Shown here: one piece after another, positions 37,268 to 45,372 of the stretch
Numbering within the stretch: position 1 is the first letter of the stretch
Layout: each line of letters opens with the position of its first letter
Source of the DNA: Parasedimentitalea marina
GTDB taxonomy: Bacteria; Pseudomonadota; Alphaproteobacteria; Rhodobacterales; Rhodobacteraceae
Reading direction: 5' to 3'
Length of the DNA: 64,000 nt
Assembly: GCF_004006175.1 (NCBI RefSeq)
Contig: NZ_CP033219.1
Coordinates: 4,278,001 to 4,342,000, forward strand
Translations under genes and position numbers: made by a program
Notes under the pieces: generated by a model
The model's database searches: none
What the model was told of the DNA's origin: nothing
Seen by the model: only the letters and a program-made list of their open reading frames with translations

Positions 37268-38596
37268 ATGACCGCTGACCTGAATGCACTGACCCAGGAA
37301 ATAGCCAGTAAACGGCTAAGCACACCGGTAGGTAGGGTGACCGGAATCTCTGGAGGAGTGGTCGAGATATCGGGTCTCGGCAACGCCGCTCGAATAGGTG
37401 ATCGACTGGTTTTGAAGCGCCAGGATGGCGATCAGTTGCCCGGTGAAGTTATGATGATAAACAGTAGATATATCAGCATGTTACCAGATGTCGCCCCAAA
37501 TAAAGTAGCCATAAATGATCCCGCTCTTTTGTATCCAACGCCAGAATTTGCGCCGGATGACAGGTGGGTCGGCAGGGTGATCGATCCCTTTGGTGTGCCG
37601 CTGGATGGGAAGCCGATGTTGCGCGGTGGATCGCCTCGGGATTTGATGGCGCCGCCGCCGCGGGCGGCGGAACGGAAACATTTGGGGGCCCGCCTTCAGA
37701 CCGGAATGTCGGTGCTAAATACGATTCTCCCAATTGTTTGTGGTCAGCGAGTCGGTCTTTTTGCCGGGTCGGGGGTTGGTAAATCGACCCTGTTGGCGAA
37801 ATTGGCCCAAAATATGGATGCCGATGTGGTGGTTATGGCGCTGATTGGCGAGCGTGGGCGTGAAGTTAATCACTTTGTTGACGACGTTCTTGGCCCGGAA
37901 GGCATGAAACGCGCTGTTGTGGTCGCCGCAACCTCGGACCAATCTGCATTGGTGCGGCGGCGTTGCGCCTGGTCGGCAATGGCTGTGGCTGAACATTTCC
38001 GAGACCAGGGCAAGAACGTGCTGTTCCTGGCCGATTCGGTTACGCGATTTGCTGAAGCGCATCGTGAGATCTCAGTTGCCTCAGGAGAGGCACCAGCCTT
38101 GCGCGGCTACCCTCCGTCGGTAACCCCCCTCATTACGGGTCTGTGCGAGCGTGCTGGCCCCGGATCCGAAGGACAAGGTGATATCACGGCGGTGTTCAGT
38201 GTGTTGGTCGCGGGTTCGGACATGGATGAGCCGATTGCCGACATTCTGCGTGGTGTTCTTGACGGGCATATTGTGCTGAATCGAGAAATTGCCGAGCGTG
38301 GGCGTTTTCCAGCCATCGATGTCTCCCGGTCAGTTTCGCGTAGTTTGCCAGCCGCGGCAACGGATGAAGAAAATGAGATCATCTCAAATGTCCGTAAGTA
38401 CCTTGGTACATACGAGCAGTCCGAAGTGATGATCCGGGCAGGTCTATATTCCGAAGGCAGCGATTTGATATTGGATCAGGCAGTTAAAATTTGGCCGGAA
38501 TTAGACAGCTTTTTTGGCAAGGATGACCCAGAAGGCATAAAGAATAGCTTCAATCGCCTGAACTTAATGTTGCGTCGAGCGGGTAATTCTCGCTGA
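37268..38596 (+). CDS. fliI: Flagellar export ATPase FliI
   Basis: FliI is the F1-beta-like ATPase that unfolds and feeds flagellar export substrates. The 442-residue protein has the Walker A motif GSGVGKST at residues 167-174, MALIGERGREV, the Walker B strand VLFLADSVTRFAEAHREI and the ATPase signature around GSEGQGDITAVFSVLVAGSD. A TTGGAGA site precedes the ATG. It is a single-gene transcript ended by a hairpin; FliH and the FliJ candidate are in other operons. Confidence 0.96.
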   Translation: MTADLNALTQEIASKRLSTPVGRVTGISGGVVEISGLGNAARIGDRLVLKRQDGDQLPGEVMMINSRYISMLPDVAPNKVAINDPALLYPTPEFAPDDRWVGRVIDPFGVPLDGKPMLRGGSPRDLMAPPPRAAERKHLGARLQTGMSVLNTILPIVCGQRVGLFAGSGVGKSTLLAKLAQNMDADVVVMALIGERGREVNHFVDDVLGPEGMKRAVVVAATSDQSALVRRRCAWSAMAVAEHFRDQGKNVLFLADSVTRFAEAHREISVASGEAPALRGYPPSVTPLITGLCERAGPGSEGQGDITAVFSVLVAGSDMDEPIADILRGVLDGHIVLNREIAERGRFPAIDVSRSVSRSLPAAATDEENEIISNVRKYLGTYEQSEVMIRAGLYSEGSDLILDQAVKIWPELDSFFGKDDPEGIKNSFNRLNLMLRRAGNSR

Positions 38597-38636
38597 CTTT
38601 GGATATACGTAACTTTTGCTGGTTGAAGTAGAAATA

Positions 38637-38670
38637 GCGCGGTTCGGGACATACCCGCCGCGCCATTTTT
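38637..38670 (+). terminator. Terminator after fliI
   Basis: A GC-rich hairpin (GCGCGG with CCGCGC, inner CGGG/CCCG) is followed by CATTTTTC. It ends the fliI transcript; the convergent DUF1217 gene ends just beyond it. Confidence 0.75.
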
Positions 38671-38685
38671 CATTGGGAAGCAGAG

Positions 38686-39477
38686 TTAGGACTGCAGCAA
38701 CATAAGGGCAGTTGCACCAGCGGATTGCGACGCGTCAAAACTAGAGAGTTGTTCGCGGGCTAAGTAGGTGTTGACGAGTTTATCCATCAAATCTTCATCA
38801 GTGAAATCGGCAATATTGTCGGTGCCAAAAATCGATTCAGAACGGGATTTGAATGCCTCCAGCTGTTGGTCCAGGTCGATATTCCCCAAACTTTCCGGAA
38901 GTCCCAAAGCCACTTCGAACATTTCCCGCAGGGCAGTTTGGCCCATGACGTTGAACCATTGGGTATCAATACTGGTGCCATCTGTTGCCAGGTTGGCAAT
39001 TTCGCGCTGGCCGTACAAAGCCACCCGCATGGATTCCTCTTGTTCGCCAACGGCCTCCTCAAAGGCTTGTACCTTATTGGTAAAGACCAAATCCTCCATG
39101 TCCTCTGCAGACCCGGTTTTTACGGTGTCGCCGGGGCCAAATCCAAAGGCATCACTCAATTGTACATAGCGGTCGTCACCCAGAACATTGGCCAAAGCGT
39201 CATCGGCTGCGGTACCGTCCGTCAGGATTTTTTCAATATAGGCCTTCTTGTAGATATCTTCTCCAAGTCCGAATGCATCTAAAGCAACCGACAATAAGCG
39301 TCGGTCAGCCATGAGATCTTCGGCCGATGACACATTGCTGATATTCTCCAAGAAGTAGTCTGTTTCACGTTGTAAAACAGCATCTTGTGTGAATGTTTCA
39401 AACTGTTTGTCATAGGTTGCCTGCAAAAAGTTCCAGCCAACGATGCCATTTGATGGAATGATCGGTTGATAGCTCAT
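38686..39477 (-). CDS. DUF1217 flagellar protein
   Basis: The 263-residue protein matches the DUF1217 pattern of alphaproteobacterial flagellar clusters. The helical N-terminal half contains FTQDAVLQRETDYFLENI, the middle contains LLSVALDAFGLGEDIYKKAYIEKIL, and the end contains MEDLVFTNKVQAFEEAVG. Its function is not established; in rhizobia a DUF1217 gene is co-transcribed with flagellar structural genes. Its ATG overlaps the flbT stop, so it belongs to the fliC-flaF-flbT group. Confidence 0.85.
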   Translation of the reverse strand: MSYQPIIPSNGIVGWNFLQATYDKQFETFTQDAVLQRETDYFLENISNVSSAEDLMADRRLLSVALDAFGLGEDIYKKAYIEKILTDGTAADDALANVLGDDRYVQLSDAFGFGPGDTVKTGSAEDMEDLVFTNKVQAFEEAVGEQEESMRVALYGQREIANLATDGTSIDTQWFNVMGQTALREMFEVALGLPESLGNIDLDQQLEAFKSRSESIFGTDNIADFTDEDLMDKLVNTYLAREQLSSFDASQSAGATALMLLQS

Positions 39478-39878
39478 TTTGAAATTACCGCCATCAGGCG
39501 ATCCTCACGGGGTATCAGGGTTCGTATCGCTTTGAGGCAGCGGTAGTGGTTGTTTTGAATAACCGCCTCGGTTGCTTCGGCCAGCGAGGCGCGGCTGTCG
39601 GGGTCAGTGAACACCTGGCTCAGATCCTCGATCCGGCGCAGCATCGGCAGTCGGTCCTCTTGTGGATCGATGTCACCGGTCAGCACCAGCTGGGCTGCGT
39701 AACAGACCCGGCGCACCGGCGTATTGGCTTCCTCGGGGTGGATTGCATCGCGCAGGCGCAGGATATTGGCGTCCGGCGTCACGATCGACAACCGGCTGCG
39801 TCGATCACCGTTTTCAATCACCGCGCCATTCACCAGGACACGTTCTTTGGGGGCGAGTTTTAGGACTAATCCGCTCAT
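39474..39878 (-). CDS. flbT: Flagellin synthesis regulator FlbT
   Basis: FlbT is a post-transcriptional regulator of flagellin; in Caulobacter it binds the 5' leader of flagellin mRNA, while in other species it can activate. The 134-residue protein has the start MSGLVLKLAPKERVLVNGAV and RSRLSIVTPDANILRLRDAI. I choose ATG 39878, one base after the flaF stop, because the longer frame from 39929 reads into flaF. A hairpin in the fliC leader is a plausible target. Confidence 0.94.
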   Translation of the reverse strand: MSGLVLKLAPKERVLVNGAVIENGDRRSRLSIVTPDANILRLRDAIHPEEANTPVRRVCYAAQLVLTGDIDPQEDRLPMLRRIEDLSQVFTDPDSRASLAEATEAVIQNNHYRCLKAIRTLIPREDRLMAVISK

Positions 39879-39879
39879 T

Positions 39880-40251
39880 TCATGGGGCTCCGCTTCGTAG
39901 GCCACGCATGATGGCCGTGTTGATTTCAACCAGAGGGGCTACGCCGGCCTTGCGGGCCAGGACCTTGCTGGTGTGTTGTCGCGTGAACTCAGTCAGATAG
40001 GTAAGATGGTCCTTCAGCTCCAGGGGGAGTTGGTTGTTGGGGCTGGCAATATCGGCCATGAAAATGGTCCATAGCTTGCGATTGTCGGTGAGGGCAGCTG
40101 CCAGAGTGTTAAACCCATCAGGGCCCTTGTTGGCGGCTGCAACCATCCGGTGGGTAATCCGCGCAATGGCGTCATACTCAAGGTTCTTAAAAGTGCGGGT
40201 CGGGGCTTTTGCCGCCGAATATGCTTGTTTTGCATGTCTGAGCGCGTTCAC
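39880..40251 (-). CDS. flaF: Flagellin export/synthesis protein FlaF
   Basis: FlaF works against FlbT in flagellin control and acts as a flagellin secretion chaperone in Caulobacter. The 123-residue protein begins MNALRHAKQAYSAAKAPTRT, with RTFKNLEYDAIARITHRM and a C-terminal LVEINTAIMRGL helix, all typical. It lies between fliC and flbT, downstream of a fliC hairpin. Confidence 0.93.
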   Translation of the reverse strand: MNALRHAKQAYSAAKAPTRTFKNLEYDAIARITHRMVAAANKGPDGFNTLAAALTDNRKLWTIFMADIASPNNQLPLELKDHLTYLTEFTRQHTSKVLARKAGVAPLVEINTAIMRGLRSGAP

Positions 40252-40293
40252 GTCAATTCCTTACGTCTAATCTACAGATTCTCTGAGACGGGA

Positions 40294-40319
40294 AACCGGG
40301 GCACCTGGGCGCCCCGGTT
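40294..40319 (-). terminator. Hairpin after fliC (terminator or attenuator)
   Basis: The stem AACCGGGGC/GCCCCGGTT with an eight-base loop lies just after the fliC stop on the minus strand. The following T-run is short (TTT), so partial read-through into flaF-flbT is possible, which would give high flagellin and low regulator levels. Confidence 0.75.
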
Positions 40320-40327
40320 CAGGGCTG

Positions 40328-41176
40328 TTAGCGGAACAGCTGCATAAGTGTTTCTGGCGCGGAATTGGCAATCGAGAGGGATTGCACAGCCAGAGATTGC
40401 TGGGTTTGCAGGGCCTTCAGTCGGGCCGATGCTTCTTCCATGTCGGTATCGGTCATCGAGCTGACACCTAATTTCATGGAGTCGGTCAACTTGGAGACAA
40501 ATTCACCTTGATCCATAAGACGTGCACTGTCTGAGCCCAGTGAGGCCGCACCGTCGATTGCAAGCGCCAGGAAGGCTTCGATTTCACCTAGTGCTGTGGC
40601 CGCAGACGCGCTGTCGGTGATTGTCGTCAGGTTGCTGACCAGGTCAATGTCGGCCTCAAAATCAACCGTATCAATGAGAATTTCAGTTGGCGACGGAGTG
40701 CCGGTTGGGCCAACACGGTCCAGCGAGGCGAGAACACCCAGCTGAGTGGTGGAATTACCGTCAATGTCTGTGGCCAACAAGTTGGCGCCATTGAACTGGG
40801 CTGCAGCAATAATCGAAGCTACCTGTGCACTTTTGGCATCAATATCGGCCTGAATTTTGGCATGATCAACATTCTCGGACTGCGCTGAAACGATCAGTTC
40901 CTTGATGTCCGTCAGGGTATCCACAATCTGTTCGGCACCAGCTGATGCCACCGCAACAGTCGCTTCGCCGACAGCCAGGCTGTCTGAGATCGCGTTGAAA
41001 CCTGCAATGTCGGATTCCATAGTTTTGGAAATGGCCCAAACAGCTGCGTTGTCGCTGGCGGATCCAACACGCTTACCTGTTGAGATCTCATTTTGAGCGT
41101 CGGTCAGGTTGTCGTTCACTGACTGCAGAGTTTGCAGAGCAACCATTGCGCCGTTGTTTGTCAGAATACTGGTCAT
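40328..41176 (-). CDS. fliC: Flagellin
   Basis: The 282-residue protein is a short flagellin consisting of the conserved N-terminal D0/D1 helices (from ILTNNGAMVALQTLQSVNDNL to RVGSASDNAAVW) and the C-terminal D1/D0 helices, joined by a small central domain. This size is common in alphaproteobacteria. An AAAGGA site precedes the ATG. It is the only flagellin gene in the window. Its mRNA leader contains a perfect hairpin near the ribosome site. Confidence 0.96.
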   Translation of the reverse strand: MTSILTNNGAMVALQTLQSVNDNLTDAQNEISTGKRVGSASDNAAVWAISKTMESDIAGFNAISDSLAVGEATVAVASAGAEQIVDTLTDIKELIVSAQSENVDHAKIQADIDAKSAQVASIIAAAQFNGANLLATDIDGNSTTQLGVLASLDRVGPTGTPSPTEILIDTVDFEADIDLVSNLTTITDSASAATALGEIEAFLALAIDGAASLGSDSARLMDQGEFVSKLTDSMKLGVSSMTDTDMEEASARLKALQTQQSLAVQSLSIANSAPETLMQLFR

Positions 41177-41194
41177 AGCATTTATCCTTTAACT

Positions 41195-41214
41195 ATGAGG
41201 CGCTTTGGCCTCAT
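41195..41214 (-). promoter_or_regulatory. Leader hairpin upstream of fliC ribosome-binding site
   Basis: On the transcript of fliC the sequence ATGAGGC-CAAAGC-GCCTCAT forms a perfect seven-pair stem with a six-base loop, ending a few bases before the AAAGGA ribosome site. Such a leader fold fits FlbT-type or other translational control of flagellin mRNA. The role is inferred. Confidence 0.5.
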
Positions 41215-41336
41215 CTAATGCTGCCCCAAAACGGAGCATTTTTTTGACGTCTTTCTGACTAGTGCGTCTGGCCAATTGGCTTTCGCGCCACCTCGTGTTT
41301 GAGGTGCAAGGAGACATTGGCCTGCTAGGTGCTAAA

Positions 41337-41366
41337 GGATTGCTAATTTCAAAATTTGGATTGCTA
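41337..41366. repeat. Pair of 9-base direct repeats upstream of fliC
   Basis: GGATTGCTA occurs at 41337-41345 and again at 41358-41366, with start points 21 bases apart (two helical turns), each followed by AATTT or GAATTTT. The phasing suggests a tandem binding site for a regulator of the fliC promoter. Confidence 0.4.
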
Positions 41367-41390
41367 GAATTTTCTCCAAATTTTTGAAAG

Positions 41391-41750
41391 TCAGGCGCGT
41401 TTCTCAAGACTGATGCTTCCACGTGTGCTGAAACGTGTCTTGCGCCCAGATTGGTCATAAACGTCCAGACCTTTGCGAACACGGCGCAGCTCGGCCATAC
41501 GTGCAGATACAGCGCGGATGCCTTGCATGGCGCTGTCCAGCAGCACTTGATTGCGTGATACCTTATTATGAACCTGGGTCAGCATCTCGCGTTCCAAATC
41601 TGTAATGGCGTTCAGGTCGTTGATGAGAGTTTCCTTCTTCGTCATCAGGCCGCCCAGTATAGTCAGGTCGCCTTTGACAAGGGCCTGGCGTTCTTGATCT
41701 AGGATCGAATCAAGGTCGTCGATTAGGGCCTGTGGATTTAGATTAGTCAT
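41391..41750 (-). CDS. flgN: FlgN-like export chaperone
   Basis: The 119-residue helical protein resembles FlgN, the chaperone that delivers FlgK and FlgL to the export gate. It has an N-terminal coiled coil (LIDDLDSILDQERQALVKGDL, typical of FlgN starts), a middle of long helices and a basic C-terminal tail (LDVYDQSGRKTRFST) seen in alphaproteobacterial members. It overlaps the rod-binding FlgJ gene by eight bases. Similarity is at the level of pattern. Confidence 0.7.
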   Translation of the reverse strand: MTNLNPQALIDDLDSILDQERQALVKGDLTILGGLMTKKETLINDLNAITDLEREMLTQVHNKVSRNQVLLDSAMQGIRAVSARMAELRRVRKGLDVYDQSGRKTRFSTRGSISLEKRA

Positions 41751-42036
41751 TTTGAGCCTCCTTCAAAGAGTGGTATAATGATTCGGCAAGGCCAATTCCG
41801 CCCGCCTGGGCCATCTGTTCCGCCTGTGCGCGGATTAAAAATGTGGAAAATTGATCTTCACCTGAGCCGCCGCCAAACGTTTCACGGCTTTCGCCCATTC
41901 CGGCAGATTTCAACATTTCCGCAAGAAACGTTGCCTCAAGTTGAGTAGCAGCCTGGCGAAGCGGGTCTTGTTGAGCAGTCGATGCCTGATGCGAGGTGGA
42001 TATAGAGAGTGGTATTGATGGCGTCAGGTCGGTCAT
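41743..42036 (-). CDS. flgJ: FlgJ-type rod-binding protein (single domain)
   Basis: The 97-residue protein corresponds to the N-terminal rod-capping domain of FlgJ: RQAATQLEATFLAEMLKSAGMG, then GGGSGEDQFSTFLIRAQAEQMA and GIGLAESLYHSL. The C-terminal muramidase domain of enterobacterial FlgJ is absent, as usual in alphaproteobacteria; the separate SltF-like enzyme at 27307-28098 would do that job. It diverges from fliK. Confidence 0.88.
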   Translation of the reverse strand: MTDLTPSIPLSISTSHQASTAQQDPLRQAATQLEATFLAEMLKSAGMGESRETFGGGSGEDQFSTFLIRAQAEQMAQAGGIGLAESLYHSLKEAQND

Positions 42037-42098
42037 TGGATTCTCCAGATGAATAATTTCGAATTGCTTCGATTTTTATCAGTCTGCGCCATAACCGG

Positions 42099-42113
42099 TT
42101 AAAATTACCGTAA
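42099..42113. promoter_or_regulatory. CtrA-like box between flgJ and fliK (one mismatch)
   Basis: TTAA-AATTACC-GTAA matches TTAA-N7-TTAA with one mismatch and lies in the 125-base gap between the divergent flgJ and fliK genes. Support is weak on its own but consistent with the boxes at motB, flgE and fliF/fliL. Confidence 0.35.
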
Positions 42114-42161
42114 CTGATTGCGTGTACTAAGGATGCGTCGAGATAGAATGTCCGGAACACA

Positions 42162-43766
42162 ATGATAAAAAATATTATTTCAGAATCGGCCTTTGACGCG
42201 AGCAAAAGTCCGAGCAAACCAAAGGCCGCTTCAAACGAAGCGACCAACAATGGCGCGACTTTTCAAAGCTACTATTCTGCCTCTGAAACGCAGCAAAATT
42301 CTGACAGGTCTCAAAGTGCAGTCAGAGAAGTCGCTCAGTCTGATACTATAGTTACAGATGATGAGGCGCTTTCATCTGTATCTGTCGATGTAGCGGACCC
42401 ACCAAAGTCCGATGTCTCGGCAATAGATCAGGAGTTCGCAGCGAGTGAGGATGACGAGCCGGTAGTACTGGTCTCAACCAGTGTTGAAGTTTTGCCTGCC
42501 GAGAATTCCCCAAAGAATGCAGTCGGATTTTCCCAAGGGGCGCAGGGTGACTCCGATGTAGTGACGAGTTCCGCGGCCAATGTGAACGGAAATGTGACAA
42601 CGGCGCAGGAGAAGTCCGGTCTTGCCGTCCCACAGGCAGGTCTGGCGGATAAATCCGTTGCGAACAAGGTCGTTAGACCGCCGGTTCATCGCAGTATTGC
42701 TGAATTGCGCATGACAGGACCGCAGCCTGGCACGGTGGCAGAGCGTCAACCAATGCAGGCTACTGTGGCGGGTCAGCCAGGACCGATGGTGGAGAAAACT
42801 CCGGGTTCTTCTCCTCAAGAAACCCCTCCAACTGCCATTGGGACCGATGCGGGACAAAAGGCTGAAACCATTGGAGCCGCTGTTAAGGCCGGACAGACCA
42901 CGCCTGAGGTTCAGGCCGCACAGCAGACTACAACAACCAATACACCGCGACGAGCAAAAGTCTCGCAGCCGGGTATTGCAGCGAATACTCAGGGCATTGC
43001 GGGTGTAGCAACTCATCAGGCCGCAGGCCAGAATTTGCCGGATGGGTTGCAGAGTGTGATGAAACCCCTGCCGGAAGAACAGGCCGCCCCGGTTCGTGAA
43101 GCCGCATCCGAGGAGGTGGAAGTCAAGACCAATATCCAACCGATTCGTAAAGCAACCGGCCCAGTCTCCAATGCGACAGTCCAGGTTCAACAAGTCTTGC
43201 AATCCGCAGCCATCGGCCAGGTTGCTGTCGTCAATGCCGAAGCATTGACTGACCCCCTTGGCGTCAACCTTGCATTGGACTCAACGGTATTCGAGCCAGC
43301 AGGGTTATCGCAATTGCTGACCGAGGCCGTAATGAGCCCTGGCACAACGCACCGTCCTGAAACTCCGCGTTTGGTTGCCGTACAACTGGCCGAGGCGCTG
43401 GCAGCCAAAGGTGAACGCAACATCGATGTCGCGCTCAGCCCGGAAGAGCTGGGACGGGTGAAAATGCGTGTCAGCACAACGGAATCTTCGGTGGTTGTAA
43501 CGATCACGACGGAACGACCTGAAACAGGCGATCTGATGCGCCGCCACATTGATGAGCTGTCCGAAGAATTCCGCCGTATGGGTTTCGAAGACATTTCCTT
43601 TGAATTTGGCGGCGAGGGGATGCCTGGCGACGGAAGCGAACAGAGAGATTCACTAGACAGTGGATCATCCGGGGCAAGTGACGGCAGCCCAATTGCCGAT
43701 AACGTACAAGAAGCCGCACAACAGAACCTTCGCCTGGGAGAATCCGGGCTGGACATGAGGATTTAA
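42162..43766 (+). CDS. fliK: Flagellar hook-length control protein FliK
   Basis: FliK is exported to measure hook length and triggers the FlhB switch. The 534-residue protein has a long, low-complexity, Gln/Ala/Thr/Val-rich N-terminal region and the conserved C-terminal domain at about residues 403-485, with VALSPEELGRVKMRVST as the signature. The N-terminal ruler length would set hook length. It is co-transcribed with flgD, which starts five bases later. Confidence 0.92.
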   Translation: MIKNIISESAFDASKSPSKPKAASNEATNNGATFQSYYSASETQQNSDRSQSAVREVAQSDTIVTDDEALSSVSVDVADPPKSDVSAIDQEFAASEDDEPVVLVSTSVEVLPAENSPKNAVGFSQGAQGDSDVVTSSAANVNGNVTTAQEKSGLAVPQAGLADKSVANKVVRPPVHRSIAELRMTGPQPGTVAERQPMQATVAGQPGPMVEKTPGSSPQETPPTAIGTDAGQKAETIGAAVKAGQTTPEVQAAQQTTTTNTPRRAKVSQPGIAANTQGIAGVATHQAAGQNLPDGLQSVMKPLPEEQAAPVREAASEEVEVKTNIQPIRKATGPVSNATVQVQQVLQSAAIGQVAVVNAEALTDPLGVNLALDSTVFEPAGLSQLLTEAVMSPGTTHRPETPRLVAVQLAEALAAKGERNIDVALSPEELGRVKMRVSTTESSVVVTITTERPETGDLMRRHIDELSEEFRRMGFEDISFEFGGEGMPGDGSEQRDSLDSGSSGASDGSPIADNVQEAAQQNLRLGESGLDMRI

Positions 43767-43770
43767 TACG

Positions 43771-44433
43771 ATGGTCGCAACAGTAAGTTCAGCCACGTCA
43801 GGGGTTTCCACGACAGGTACTTCAACTTCAACGTCAGTTGCAGCTGAAACGTCAGATTACGAAACCTTCCTTCGAATGCTGACGGCACAAGCGAAGTACC
43901 AAGATCCGCTAGAGCCGATGGATTCATCAGAGTATGCATCGCAACTGGCCCAATTCTCGATGGTGGAAAAGCAAACTGAAAATAACGCCCTTCTGGCGTC
44001 GATGGCACAGCAAATGGGCCTGGCGAATATGGCAGCTATGTCGGGTTGGGTTGGAATGGAGGCGCGGGCAGCCACGCCGGGCTACTTTGATGGATCGACT
44101 CCGGTTGTTGTATCTCCAAATCCAGCTGCCGCGTCGGACACAGTTGAGCTGGTGGTTAGTGATTCTGATGGGAATGAGGTACAGCGTATAACTCTGCCGG
44201 TTTCCGCAGATGCGTATGAATGGAATGGTCTTGATGATGACGGCGCGGCTTTGCCCAGCGGAAACTATACTTTTGTCGTCGAAAGTATCGAAAATGGCGA
44301 AGTGCTGATGTCAGAAATGGCAGAAGTTTATTCCAATGTGACCGAAACTCAGATGCAGGGCACTGATGTGGTCTTGATTCTTGAAGGTGGGTCGGCAATT
44401 TTGGCGTCATCGGTGACCGCGCTACGTGACTAA
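43771..44433 (+). CDS. flgD: Hook-capping protein FlgD
   Basis: FlgD caps the growing hook. The 220-residue protein has the conserved N-terminal segment YETFLRMLTAQAKYQDPLEP with MDSSEYASQLAQFSMVEKQT, and a C-terminal FlgD/Ig-like domain (YEWNGLDDDGAALPSGNYTF). It is the last gene of the flagellar cluster and is followed by a terminator. Confidence 0.95.
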   Translation: MVATVSSATSGVSTTGTSTSTSVAAETSDYETFLRMLTAQAKYQDPLEPMDSSEYASQLAQFSMVEKQTENNALLASMAQQMGLANMAAMSGWVGMEARAATPGYFDGSTPVVVSPNPAAASDTVELVVSDSDGNEVQRITLPVSADAYEWNGLDDDGAALPSGNYTFVVESIENGEVLMSEMAEVYSNVTETQMQGTDVVLILEGGSAILASSVTALRD

Positions 44434-44472
44434 GACACATAGGAAAGAATTCGGCGAACTCCGTGAATGTTT

Positions 44473-44498
44473 GCCCCTCGGTTGCCGAGGGGCTGTTT
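44473..44498 (+). terminator. Terminator after flgD
   Basis: The stem GCCCCTCGG/CCGAGGGGC with a three-base loop is followed by TGTTT. It closes the fliK-flgD transcript and the flagellar region. Confidence 0.88.
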
Positions 44499-44520
44499 AA
44501 CGGAGACTAGCCTGTGGCCA

Positions 44521-45372
44521 ATGACTTTTGAATTTGAGGCCAGTCTGTTTGCACATATCGCGTTGCGGGGATTGGCTGTTGAATATCCCGAACGATTGGC
44601 CGGGGGGCGAACAAACCACGTCTGGCGTGCGGGCTCTATCGTTATCAAAGTATATCAGGGTCAGGATGAAAATCCGCTGTTTGCCAACGATGCTCTGCGA
44701 GAGCGGGATAGCCTGAAAGCATTAGCCGGAACAGGAATGGCTCCCAAATTTCTGGATGCAGGCATATTCAACGGCCGAAATTGGCTAGCTTACACTCATA
44801 TCGAGGGCTCTGTCTGGCAGCAAGGCACAGCACATGTGGCGCAGCTATTGGGCCGATTACACGACCAGACCGGTTTTTCTGGCTTGCCAGCGGGATGTAA
44901 TGGCAGCGCAGATCTTACTGATCAGACACTGGCGATACTGAAAAAATGTCATCATTCAAATCTGCTGCGGGACTTGGCCCCTTTGGGGCAGGTTGCGGCA
45001 TTGGCTAGGCCGGTATTGATTCACGGCGATCCGGTTCCCGGTAATTTGGTAGAACACGCTGGGATTTTAACGTTGATTGACTGGCAATGCCCACAAATGG
45101 GAGATCCGGCCGAAGATCTGGCCCTTTTCCTGTCTCCTGCAATGCAGTTTCTGTACCGGGGAACGCCGCTGTCCCAGGATGAGGAAAACGCCTTTCTGGC
45201 GGCTTATCCGGACCGGGCTGTGGTGGAACGGTATTTGGCGTTGAAACCCTGGTTTCATTGGAGAATGGCTGCCTATTGCTTATGGAGGTCAGAACAGAGT
45301 AGCCGCCGCGATCACGAAGCGATGACATTGGAATTGGAGGCTTTTCAGTCCATCAACCCAAGCGCGGCATAG
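44521..45372 (+). CDS. APH/choline kinase-family phosphotransferase
   Basis: The 283-residue protein has the aminoglycoside phosphotransferase/choline kinase fold: catalytic loop LIHGDPVPGNLV (His-Gly-Asp with Asn) followed by LTLIDWQ, whose Asp binds metal. The substrate is unknown; small alcohols or amines are typical. The ATG at 44521 is chosen because longer frames begin in the flgD terminator, though the nearest GGAG is about 15 bases upstream. Its 3' end overlaps the convergent oxidase gene by 28 bases. Confidence 0.82.
   Translation: MTFEFEASLFAHIALRGLAVEYPERLAGGRTNHVWRAGSIVIKVYQGQDENPLFANDALRERDSLKALAGTGMAPKFLDAGIFNGRNWLAYTHIEGSVWQQGTAHVAQLLGRLHDQTGFSGLPAGCNGSADLTDQTLAILKKCHHSNLLRDLAPLGQVAALARPVLIHGDPVPGNLVEHAGILTLIDWQCPQMGDPAEDLALFLSPAMQFLYRGTPLSQDEENAFLAAYPDRAVVERYLALKPWFHWRMAAYCLWRSEQSSRRDHEAMTLELEAFQSINPSAA

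Noticed and set aside
42474..43202. 242-codon minus-strand ORF inside fliK
   Set aside because: It is antisense to the low-complexity region of FliK; its Cys/Arg/Ser-rich composition is that of a shadow frame.
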